A stretch of 13,622 bases of DNA from Chitinophagaceae bacterium. Its GTDB lineage: Bacteria; Bacteroidota; Bacteroidia; Chitinophagales; Chitinophagaceae. The notes under the pieces are model-generated. The model searched no databases and was not told the DNA's origin. It worked only from the letters and a program-made list of their open reading frames with translations. Numbering within the stretch: position 1 is the stretch's first letter; each line of letters opens with the position of its first letter. The stretch spans positions 1 to 13,622 of the forward strand of contig CANKGM010000032.1 in assembly GCA_947481355.1 (NCBI GenBank). Reading direction: 5' to 3'. Positions 7,679 through 13,622 of this stretch are shown one piece after another. Both the position numbers and the translations under genes were made by a program.

Positions 7679-7876
7679 ATGCCAAAAGTTAAAACCCACT
7701 CAAGGGCAAAAAAAACTTTTAAAGTTACCGGTACCGGCAAAATCACTTACAGAAAGCCAACACGCGGTCACTTACTCACAAAAAAGTCATCTAAACGTAA
7801 ACGTGCACTTCGAGTAACTGGACAGGTTCATCCTACGAATCTCGATTTCGTAAAAAGATTATTACGCTTAAAGTAG
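7679..7876 (+). CDS. rpmI: Large-subunit ribosomal protein bL35
   Basis: A very basic 65-residue protein of exact family length. It has the canonical start MPKVKTHSRAKKTFKVTGTGK, the conserved HLLTKKSSKRKR at about 32-43, and the C-terminal VKRLLRLK. bL35 binds 23S rRNA in the large subunit. The frame is open back to an ATG at 7616, which would add 21 residues. The shorter start is chosen because the PKVKTHS N-terminus is universal and the upstream codons coincide with the leader hairpin. There is no Shine-Dalgarno; an A-rich stretch (AACATAAAATCAAATGTA) precedes the ATG, as usual in this phylum. rplT follows 38 bp later. Confidence 0.97.
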   Translation: MPKVKTHSRAKKTFKVTGTGKITYRKPTRGHLLTKKSSKRKRALRVTGQVHPTNLDFVKRLLRLK

Positions 7877-7914
7877 TAGCCTTTTCATTAATCATCATTT
7901 AAACTTATTAAGAT

Positions 7915-8259
7915 ATGCCACGTTCAAAAAATGCAGTTGCTTCTAGAGCACGCCGCAAAAGGATTCTCGACCAAGCTAAAGGCTTTTACGGGAAAAGAAA
8001 AAATGTATACACTGTAGCGAAAAACGTACTTGAAAAAGGTCTTACTTATAGCTATGTTGGTAGAAAATTAAAGAAAAGAGATTACCGCAGACTTTGGATC
8101 GTTCGTATTAATGCTGCAGTAAGAGAAGAAGGTCTTAAGTATTCTGAATTCATGAATTTATTGAAGATAAAAGGTATTGAACTAGATAGAAAAGTTCTTG
8201 CAGATATGGCAATGAACAACCCAGAAACGTTCAAAGCCCTTGTTCTTTCTGTTAAATAA
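7915..8259 (+). CDS. rplT: Large-subunit ribosomal protein bL20
   Basis: A basic 114-residue protein of normal length (about 114-118). It has the Bacteroidetes-type N-terminus MPRSKNAVASRARRKRIL and the conserved KKRDYRRLWIVRINAAVRE at about 58-76. bL20 binds 23S rRNA early in large-subunit assembly; its basic N-terminal extension penetrates the rRNA, and its globular C-terminal domain is the part that represses its own operon in studied bacteria. It forms a two-gene unit with rpmI, ended by the hairpin at 8279-8312. infC, usually the first gene of this operon, is not in the window. Confidence 0.98.
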   Translation: MPRSKNAVASRARRKRILDQAKGFYGKRKNVYTVAKNVLEKGLTYSYVGRKLKKRDYRRLWIVRINAAVREEGLKYSEFMNLLKIKGIELDRKVLADMAMNNPETFKALVLSVK

Positions 8260-8278
8260 TGAAACTGAAATAATATTG

Positions 8279-8312
8279 AAAACCGGATGTTTAAATTAAC
8301 ATCCGGTTTTTT
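8279..8312 (+). terminator. Intrinsic terminator of rpmI-rplT
   Basis: A perfect 13-bp stem, AAAACCGGATGTT (8279-8291) pairing with AACATCCGGTTTT (8298-8310), has a 6-nt loop TAAATT and a T-run at 8307-8312. It lies 20 bp after the rplT stop codon. Its T-run touches the -33 element of the next promoter. Confidence 0.93.
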
Positions 8313-8342
8313 GTTGTGGGTAACTGAAAAAAATTAATTTTG
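8310..8342 (+). promoter_or_regulatory. Promoter of the PLP decarboxylase gene
   Basis: TTTG at 8310-8313 and TAATTTTG at 8335-8342, separated by 21 bp, match the Bacteroidetes -33/-7 consensus. The -33 element is embedded in the T-tail of the rplT terminator. Immediately downstream, CAGTTC (8343-8348) and GAACTG (8361-8366) form a perfect 6-bp inverted repeat, with a nested CAGTT-CA-AACTG at 8343-8354. This lies where a repressor could block initiation or the early transcript could fold; that role is speculative. Confidence 0.6.
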
Positions 8343-8375
8343 CAGTTCAAACTGTAAAAAGAACTGAAGCGAACA

Positions 8376-9785
8376 ATGAGCAATACGTATACTGATCTAG
8401 TTAAACAAACTTTCTATTTTCCACAGGAAGGCTTTGAGACAAAAGAGGGTAATCTATATTTTAACGACCTTGATTTAAAGGCAATTATTGAAAAGTATGG
8501 CACGCCATTAAAACTGACCTATTTACCCAAGATTGGTCAACAAATCAATAAGGCAAAACACTTATTTAAAAACGCGTTTAAAAAACATAATTACGAGGGC
8601 AATTACCATTATTGTTATTGTACTAAAAGCTCTCACTTTTCTTTTATCTTAGAAGAAGCACTTGCTCATGATATTAATTTAGAAACTTCGTACGCATACG
8701 ATATCGAAATCATCAACAAGTTGTATGAGAAAAAGAAAATAACAAAGGATATTCATATCATTTGCAATGGCTTCAAACAAAAAGCATACACATCGCGTAT
8801 AGCACGACTTATTAACACCGGATTCAAAAATGTTATTCCAGTATTGGATAATAAAGAAGAACTAGACAAATATAGAAGAAGTGTAAAAGTGCCTTTTAAA
8901 CTTGGCATTCGTGTTGCTGCTGAAGAAGAACCCAATTTTCCATTCTACACATCCAGATTAGGAATGAGGGCAAAGGATATCCTTGAATTTTATGTAGATC
9001 AAATTGAGGGATATGAAGATAAGTTTCAATTAAAGATGCTTCATATATTCCTTAACAAAGGAATTAAAGATGATATTTATTATTGGAGTGAATTAAACAA
9101 AGTAATCACACTCTATTGCCAACTTAAAAAGATTTGTCCAGAACTAGATTCTATAAATATCGGTGGTGGTTTTCCAATTAAACATTCACTCGGCTTTGAA
9201 TACGATTACGCCTTCATGATTAATGAAATCGTTGGTACCATAAAGAAAACCTGTAAAAAAGCAAAGGTGCCCATGCCGCACATTTTTACAGAATTCGGAA
9301 GTTTTACGGTCGGCGAAAGCATGGCTCATATCTATTCCGTTATTGCTGAAAAAGTACAGAACGATCGTGAAATATGGTACATGATTGATTCTTCTTTCAT
9401 TACTACATTGCCTGATACTTGGGGGATAGGAGAGAAGTTTTTAATGTTACCCGTCAACAAATGGGGTAATGAATACCAACGGGTCGTATTGGGTGGAATA
9501 ACCTGTGATAGTCATGACTATTATGATTCTGAAGAACATATCAATGAGGTTTTCCTTCCAAAATTAACCGGAACAGAAAATGATAAAGAACCGCTTTATC
9601 TTGGATTTTTTCATACTGGAGCATACCAGGATCAAATAAGTGGATATGGCGGAATTAAACACTGTATGATACCGTCTCCTAAGCATATCATTATAGGCAA
9701 GGATAAGCACGGTAAATTACATGATTGGGTATACGCAAAAGAACAAACTGCTCAAAGTATGTTGAAAATACTAGGTTATATTTAG
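8376..9785 (+). CDS. PLP-dependent fold-III decarboxylase, short Bacteroidetes-type arginine decarboxylase-like
   Basis: A 469-residue cytoplasmic enzyme of the alanine-racemase/ornithine-decarboxylase fold (barrel plus beta domain). The PLP lysine is Lys84 in YCYCTKSSHF. His223 (MLHIF) is placed to stack on the PLP ring. GGGFP at 263-267 forms a phosphate-binding loop. ITCDSHD at 375-381 supplies the catalytic Cys377 and Asp378, and Tyr417 in FHTGAY also sits near the phosphate. Homologues of this length in Bacteroidetes are annotated as arginine decarboxylase, making agmatine for polyamines; they are shorter than the roughly 630-residue SpeA. The expected E-x-G-R motif reads TEFGSF at 305-310, so the usual phosphate-binding Arg is Ser308. 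Substrate is therefore less certain than mechanism; diaminopimelate-type or carboxynorspermidine-type substrates are alternatives. The last four bases overlap the end of the opposing gene. Confidence 0.85.
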   Translation: MSNTYTDLVKQTFYFPQEGFETKEGNLYFNDLDLKAIIEKYGTPLKLTYLPKIGQQINKAKHLFKNAFKKHNYEGNYHYCYCTKSSHFSFILEEALAHDINLETSYAYDIEIINKLYEKKKITKDIHIICNGFKQKAYTSRIARLINTGFKNVIPVLDNKEELDKYRRSVKVPFKLGIRVAAEEEPNFPFYTSRLGMRAKDILEFYVDQIEGYEDKFQLKMLHIFLNKGIKDDIYYWSELNKVITLYCQLKKICPELDSINIGGGFPIKHSLGFEYDYAFMINEIVGTIKKTCKKAKVPMPHIFTEFGSFTVGESMAHIYSVIAEKVQNDREIWYMIDSSFITTLPDTWGIGEKFLMLPVNKWGNEYQRVVLGGITCDSHDYYDSEEHINEVFLPKLTGTENDKEPLYLGFFHTGAYQDQISGYGGIKHCMIPSPKHIIIGKDKHGKLHDWVYAKEQTAQSMLKILGYI

Positions 9786-11071
9786 TTAACCTTCAACTTG
9801 TATTTTTTATTGACTTTAGGATTATTGAAGTATTTCTCCGCATCCTGTTGTGTATACTTAGGGTCAAATTCAACCATAGGAAGATCAATCAATTGCATTT
9901 GAGATTGTTTCAACTCTTCTCTCATTTTTTTAGCTTTAATTAGAATTTCAGGATCTCTATCAAGCAATTGCCCGTTTTCAGACAAAATATATTCTAGCCT
10001 TTTAATGGTTGCACGCACTTGTGATGCAGTATTCATCTCTTGAACACGTCCAGGTGCAACAGCCTCTTTTATTGGGACTAAAGACAATCCCATGCTTGGA
10101 AGTATAGTTCCCGTGTTTTTTGAGCCTTGTGTTGTACCGGTTGTGGAAATGATTGTTCCCATCATGGCCATTGTAGAACCCGAAACATCAAATCCAGTTC
10201 GCATTGATTTAGTGCTTTTTATGGTTTTACTGATTACATAAAAAGTCAATTTTAAATTTGTAATGTATTTTTTCATCTCATCCACAGCCAATTTATGTTC
10301 CACTATTTTTAGCGGATAATTTATGCCTGGACGAATTTGAATTTTGATTGCTGAAGTATCTTTATTTTGAAATTTATCTACTCCGATAAACTGAAGCAAT
10401 AACGTTTTTTGAGTAGCTGTATCATTATCTCGAATGAAATCAAATGGCACCATCCAAGCAAATTCATCATCACATTTAACTACAGGCTTAAAGTTGCTTA
10501 TAGGTTCATTTGTTATAATAGTTATTTTTTCAATCGGGAATGAGCCCTCTTCACACTGTATCCTAAAACGAATTGAATCACCTTCTACTAATGAAAGAAA
10601 GTTTCCAACTGTCGGTTTTAGTTTAGAAACAACTACATCTGTACTGTAAAAAAGAATAGTGAAGGAAGACTCATAGCGTTCTTTCGCATCTCTTAAATTT
10701 TGTACACCTATTTCTACCTTATAAGGGATGTCGTATTTCAATTTACCACTCTTGAAATATGCTTTATCTGCCTTAAAGTAAAGCATGCCTGAGCGTTTGT
10801 CTAATTTTACGCCTATCGGAGAATCTTTTAAATACCAGAAATAATTTTCAGCTAACTTATTAATTTGTAAATCATAATTCAACACAGAATCTACCTCTAA
10901 CGTAAAAAAAGGATTGAGGTTAATGATTCGTAACGTTGAATCAGGGTTTGAATTAAGCTCTGTTTGCAATAAAATAGTGTCTGATGTAACATCTGGATTA
11001 AGTGGTTTGATATCTTGAGAGAAACCACTCAAAAAAGCAAAACATAGGAGAAGTAGTGAGTATATTTTCAA
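9782..11071 (-). CDS. Secreted protein of unknown function with Ig/cadherin-like beta regions
   Basis: I do not recognise a family for this 429-residue protein. A signal peptide (KIYSLLLLCFAFLSGFSQ) with probable cleavage near residue 18 predicts export. Residues 50-145 and 150-250 look like two beta-sandwich modules. The first holds FWYLKDSPIGVKLDKRSGML (78-97), resembling putative-Ig/cadherin-like domains whose partner strands read 'F-x-W-x-L ... G-x-L'. Residues 288-335 are rich in Gly, Ser, Thr and Met (SGSTMAMMGTIISTTGTTQG at 297-316) and may be a flexible or membrane-associating linker. Residues 345-395 are probably helical and charged. The start codon is TTG: an in-frame TAA lies two codons upstream and no ATG precedes the signal peptide. 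Convergent with the decarboxylase gene, with overlapping stops. Confidence 0.75.
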   Translation of the reverse strand: MKIYSLLLLCFAFLSGFSQDIKPLNPDVTSDTILLQTELNSNPDSTLRIINLNPFFTLEVDSVLNYDLQINKLAENYFWYLKDSPIGVKLDKRSGMLYFKADKAYFKSGKLKYDIPYKVEIGVQNLRDAKERYESSFTILFYSTDVVVSKLKPTVGNFLSLVEGDSIRFRIQCEEGSFPIEKITIITNEPISNFKPVVKCDDEFAWMVPFDFIRDNDTATQKTLLLQFIGVDKFQNKDTSAIKIQIRPGINYPLKIVEHKLAVDEMKKYITNLKLTFYVISKTIKSTKSMRTGFDVSGSTMAMMGTIISTTGTTQGSKNTGTILPSMGLSLVPIKEAVAPGRVQEMNTASQVRATIKRLEYILSENGQLLDRDPEILIKAKKMREELKQSQMQLIDLPMVEFDPKYTQQDAEKYFNNPKVNKKYKLKVN

Positions 11072-11088
11072 TTCTTAAATGTTTTAGG

Positions 11089-11096
11089 CAAATTTA
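11089..11096 (-). promoter_or_regulatory. Putative -7 promoter box of the secreted-protein gene
   Basis: The minus strand reads TAAATTTG, an exact TAnnTTTG match, ending 17 bp upstream of the TTG start codon. No clear -33 element is visible at the usual spacing. It shares the 166-bp intergenic region with the oppositely directed bacilliredoxin promoter at 11211-11218. Confidence 0.5.
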
Positions 11097-11184
11097 AACT
11101 AAAGACCGTAAAATAGTGTTTAATTATTCATAAAATAGTCATTAGCAGCTCTATCCTGTAAAATCTCATTTTAGCTTGCCTACC

Positions 11185-11218
11185 TTGCTTTATTATTGCC
11201 TTTTCTTACTTAATTTTG
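11185..11218 (+). promoter_or_regulatory. Promoter of the bacilliredoxin gene
   Basis: TAATTTTG at 11211-11218 is an exact -7 match located 19 bp before the ATG. The best -33 candidate is TTG at 11185-11187, giving a slightly long 23-bp spacer. The -7 box is identical to those of rpmI and the decarboxylase gene. Confidence 0.55.
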
Positions 11219-11237
11219 TACTAAACACACTAAATAT

Positions 11238-11654
11238 ATGTATCCAGCAGAAATTGTAATTCCAATGAAAGAAGAGTTAACTGAACAAGGCTTTGATGAA
11301 CTCTTGACAACAGCAGATGTTGATGATATGATCGCTCAAAAAGGCACCACCTTAGTTGTAGTAAATTCAGTATGTGGATGTTCCGCAGGTAGTGCAAGAC
11401 CAGGTGTTTTAATGTCTGTTCACAATGCAAAAAGTAAACCTGATAGACTTACAACTGCATTTGCAGGGTTTGATCTTCAGGCTGTTCAAAAACTACGTGA
11501 GTACCTTTTACCTTATCCACCATCATCTCCAGCTATCGCACTATTCAAAGATGGTGTTTTAGTACACATGATTGAAAGACATCAAATTGAAGGGAGGCCT
11601 GCACAAATGATTGCTCAAAATTTGATAGGTGCCTTTGAGGAATATTGTAATTAA
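11238..11654 (+). CDS. BrxA/BrxB-family bacilliredoxin
   Basis: A 138-residue cytoplasmic thiol protein of the YphP/YqiW (DUF1094) family, close to the usual length of about 140. The N-terminus MYPAEIVIPMKEELTEQGFDEL is typical. The redox motif Cys46-Gly-Cys48 lies in NSVCGCSAGSARPG, and Cys137 near the C-terminus matches a conserved family cysteine. In Bacillus these proteins remove bacillithiol from S-bacillithiolated proteins; many Bacteroidetes also carry the family. Whether this organism makes bacillithiol cannot be told from the window. PYPPSSPAIALFKDGVLVHMIERHQIEGR (96-124) carries the thioredoxin-like cis-Pro region. Single-gene transcription unit with its own promoter and terminator. 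Confidence 0.95.
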   Translation: MYPAEIVIPMKEELTEQGFDELLTTADVDDMIAQKGTTLVVVNSVCGCSAGSARPGVLMSVHNAKSKPDRLTTAFAGFDLQAVQKLREYLLPYPPSSPAIALFKDGVLVHMIERHQIEGRPAQMIAQNLIGAFEEYCN

Positions 11655-11671
11655 CTGATCAATTCATAATT

Positions 11672-11698
11672 TGTCCCGTACTCACGGGACATTTTTTT
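11672..11698 (+). terminator. Intrinsic terminator after the bacilliredoxin gene
   Basis: TGTCCCGT (11672-11679) pairs perfectly with ACGGGACA (11684-11691) over a 4-nt loop ACTC, followed by seven T residues (11692-11698). It starts 17 bp after the stop codon and ends 21 bp before lgt. lgt therefore needs either read-through or a promoter that I cannot identify; TATCTTTT at 11701-11708 is a 7-of-8 match to the -7 box. Confidence 0.92.
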
Positions 11699-11719
11699 GA
11701 TATCTTTTTAAACTTAACC

Positions 11720-13003
11720 ATGTATCCAAATCTCTATTTTTTTCTAAAGGAGGTCTTCGGAATAAATCCGTGGGCATTTACTCAATACATCAATTCATTT
11801 GGATTGATTGTTGCAATTGCCTTTGTATTATCCGCCTTTCTTTTATCGGCTGAACTTAAGAGACGTGAAAAACTCGGCTTACTTTCACCTTTTGAGGAGA
11901 AAATTATGGTAGGGAAACCCGCTACTCCATTTGATTTACTTTCTCATTTTCTCTTTGGTTTTATTGTTGGATATAAAATCATTGGTGTTTTTTTCAACAG
12001 TGAACAAGTTATACCCCAAGAGTATATATTCTCTTCTAAAGGGAGTTTTCTTGGAGGGATATTATTAGGACTGTTTTTCGCCGCAACAAAATTTATCGAA
12101 AAAAGAAAACTGTCATTAGCTAAACCTACTTTAAAATCATTCAACATATGGCCTCATGAACGAGTAGGAGATATTATTGTGATGGCTGCTATCGCTGGCT
12201 TTTTAGGAGCTAAACTATTTGACAACTTAGAAAATTGGGATCGATTCATACAAGATCCTATCGGGAATTTATTAGCCCCAAGTGGTTTAACCTTCTATGG
12301 AGGGTTAATTCTAGCTACAGCTTCTATTTTATATTTTGCAAAGAAAAAGAGAATTAATATTAGAGGGTTAGTTGACTCAGCAGCACCTGCTTTAATGATT
12401 GGCTATGCCATTGGAAGGATAGGCTGTCACGTTTCTGGCGACGGTGATTGGGGTGTCTTCAATAGCGCATACCAAGTAGATACTCAAAATAAAGTCATAC
12501 AAGCTGATGACAGCTCTTTTATAAATAACTTAAGTAAAAACCCAACCTACACCAATTACTTAGTTAGACAATATGGAGATCTTGAACATATTCCTCATAT
12601 TAACTTTAAAGGATCATCGGTATTACCAAATTGGTTTTGGGCGTATAATTACCCTCACAACGTGAATGAAATTGGTGTTCCGATAAGTGGGTGTACCGGT
12701 AATTATTGCAATCAATTGAGTCCACCCGTTTTCCCTACTACATTATATGAGATAATTGCTTGTACTTTACTCTTTTTGGTTTTATGGTTAGTTAGAAAAC
12801 GCATTACTATACCAGGTAGACTGTTTGCTTTATACCTCATGCTTAATGGGATTGAACGATTCTTAATTGAAAAAATCAGAGTAAATACTACCTATACTAT
12901 TTGGGGATTTCACCCTACACAAGCTGAATTGATTTCAAGTATGATGTTCCTTGTAGGTGCAATACTATGGGTTAGATCAAAACCTGTTCAAAAATTAGTT
13001 TAA
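11720..13003 (+). CDS. lgt: Prolipoprotein diacylglyceryl transferase, divergent long form
   Basis: A 427-residue inner-membrane protein that should transfer diacylglycerol from phosphatidylglycerol to the lipobox cysteine of prolipoproteins. Membrane segments are visible at about 25-43, 72-92, 108-123, 150-166, 190-207, 219-236, 340-357, 367-376 and 404-417. Lgt landmarks are GLTFYGGLI (189-197), IGRIGCHVSGDGDWG (231-245), FPTTLYE (338-344) and ERFLIEKIR (379-387). Arg233, Arg380 and Glu384 match E. coli Arg143, Arg239 and Glu243 by my alignment, but E. coli His103, Asn146 and Tyr235 read Tyr193, Cys236 and Asn376. It is far longer than E. coli Lgt (about 291), with extra sequence at about 44-70, 94-148 and a loop at 247-337 that holds Cys325 and Cys330. 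Probably co-transcribed with yajQ, 18 bp downstream. Confidence 0.88.
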   Translation: MYPNLYFFLKEVFGINPWAFTQYINSFGLIVAIAFVLSAFLLSAELKRREKLGLLSPFEEKIMVGKPATPFDLLSHFLFGFIVGYKIIGVFFNSEQVIPQEYIFSSKGSFLGGILLGLFFAATKFIEKRKLSLAKPTLKSFNIWPHERVGDIIVMAAIAGFLGAKLFDNLENWDRFIQDPIGNLLAPSGLTFYGGLILATASILYFAKKKRINIRGLVDSAAPALMIGYAIGRIGCHVSGDGDWGVFNSAYQVDTQNKVIQADDSSFINNLSKNPTYTNYLVRQYGDLEHIPHINFKGSSVLPNWFWAYNYPHNVNEIGVPISGCTGNYCNQLSPPVFPTTLYEIIACTLLFLVLWLVRKRITIPGRLFALYLMLNGIERFLIEKIRVNTTYTIWGFHPTQAELISSMMFLVGAILWVRSKPVQKLV

Positions 13004-13021
13004 TCATCAAAAACAATAAAT

Positions 13022-13513
13022 ATGCCTTCGTTTGATATTGTTAGTAAAGTTGATCTTCAATTGATGGATAATGCGTTAAATGTTACGAGAAAAGAAGTGA
13101 CTAACCGATTCGATTTTAAGGATAGTGTAGTCAACATTGATTTCAACAAAAAGGAAAATAAGATCAACCTAGAAACCGCAGATGATATGAAAATGCGCCA
13201 ATTGGTTGAAATTTTAATCAATCGAGCCAATAAACAAGGAATTGTACCCCAAGCCTTTGATCAGTCAAAAGATTCATACCCAAGCGGTAAAACAATCAAA
13301 CAGGAAATTATCCTCAGAAATGGCCTGAAGCAAGATGATGCTAAAAAAGTAACCAAAATCATCAAAGATTCTGGATTAAAGGTGCAAACTCAAATCATGG
13401 ATGATATGTTGAGGGTTACAGGCAAGAAAATCGATGATCTTCAAGAAGTTATACAATTAATGAAGTCTACAGAACTTGCTTTCCCCCTACAATTTGAAAA
13501 CATGCGGAGTTAA
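13022..13513 (+). CDS. yajQ: YajQ-family nucleotide-binding protein
   Basis: A 163-residue cytoplasmic protein of normal family length (about 160-163). It has the conserved N-terminus MPSFDIVSKVDLQLMDNALN, the T/NRFDFKDS motif at about 28-35, and the C-terminal pair KVQTQIMDDMLRVTGKKIDDLQ (123-144) and FPLQFENMR (154-162). YajQ has two ferredoxin-like domains and binds RNA or nucleotides; Xanthomonas and Pseudomonas members bind cyclic di-GMP and act as transcriptional co-regulators. Whether this one binds c-di-GMP is not evident from sequence. It follows lgt by 18 bp with no terminator or promoter between them, so the two likely share a transcript. Confidence 0.96.
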   Translation: MPSFDIVSKVDLQLMDNALNVTRKEVTNRFDFKDSVVNIDFNKKENKINLETADDMKMRQLVEILINRANKQGIVPQAFDQSKDSYPSGKTIKQEIILRNGLKQDDAKKVTKIIKDSGLKVQTQIMDDMLRVTGKKIDDLQEVIQLMKSTELAFPLQFENMRS

Positions 13514-13525
13514 GCAAGTTAATTA

Positions 13526-13555
13526 TTGAATTTTCCAATAAAAAAGCTAAATTTG
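13526..13555 (+). promoter_or_regulatory. Promoter of the gene at the right edge
   Basis: TTG at 13526-13528 and TAAATTTG at 13548-13555, with a 19-bp spacer, match the Bacteroidetes -33/-7 elements. The box ends 17 bp before the ATG at 13573. No hairpin terminator separates it from yajQ. Confidence 0.6.
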
Positions 13556-13572
13556 CATCCTTAAACACAGAT

Positions 13573-13622
13573 ATGGCCAAATCCATATCACAAAAAAAAC
13601 AACATTATGAAACAAGGAATAC
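13573..13622 (+). CDS. N-terminus of an unidentified protein (partial)
   Basis: ATG at 13573 opens a frame that runs off the window after 16 codons: MAKSISQKKQHYETRN. The basic, hydrophilic start carries no signal peptide, so the product is likely cytoplasmic. It is too short to assign a family. The call rests on the good promoter 17 bp upstream and the A-rich leader. Confidence 0.5.
   Translation, partial: MAKSISQKKQHYETRN

Overview
The window is an ordinary-looking stretch of a chromosome from the phylum Bacteroidota (Bacteroidetes). The L20 N-terminus suggests the Saprospiria/Chitinophagia side, but that placement is soft. The evidence for the phylum is AT-rich DNA, A-rich translation leaders without Shine-Dalgarno sequences, -7 promoter boxes of the TAnnTTTG type, many secreted proteins and lipoproteins, a TonB-receptor-like C-terminus, an SpmA-SpmB fusion, the short Bacteroidetes-type arginine-decarboxylase-like enzyme and a divergent Lgt. 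I see no mobile element, CRISPR array, tRNA or rRNA. No gap between genes exceeds about 170 bases.

Layout. (1) Positions 1-1182: the last 29 codons of an outer-membrane barrel protein, followed 33 bp later by a lipoprotein with two FAS1 (fasciclin) domains. (2) 1203-1235: a perfect 14-bp hairpin that ends this unit and, from the other strand, ychF. (3) 1255-2355 (minus): the translation-linked ATPase ychF. It is divergent from (4) 2448-7519 (plus), a tightly packed presumed operon: SpmA-SpmB fusion membrane protein, unknown lipoprotein, folB (2-bp gap), a secreted TPR protein (ATGA overlap with folB) and a secreted M1 metallopeptidase. (5) 7541-8312: rpmI-rplT (ribosomal L35 and L20) with its own promoter, a structured leader of about 100 nt and a strong terminator; infC is not next to it. 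(6) 8310-9785: a fold-III PLP decarboxylase with a promoter overlapping the preceding terminator. (7) 9782-11071 (minus): a secreted protein of unknown function that starts with TTG and shares its last four bases with the decarboxylase gene. (8) 11211-11698: a bacilliredoxin with its own promoter and terminator. (9) 11720-13513: lgt (lipoprotein maturation) and yajQ, probably co-transcribed. (10) 13526-13622: a promoter and the first 16 codons of a gene cut by the window edge.

Most genes are housekeeping: translation (ychF, rpmI, rplT), folate (folB), polyamine-type amino-acid decarboxylation, thiol redox and lipoprotein modification. Lgt would modify the two lipoproteins encoded here. No new multi-gene system is evident. 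The points most worth a second look are the rpmI leader, the unusual active-site positions in Lgt and the decarboxylase, the RMDN-like TPR protein, and the unknown secreted protein at 9782-11071.
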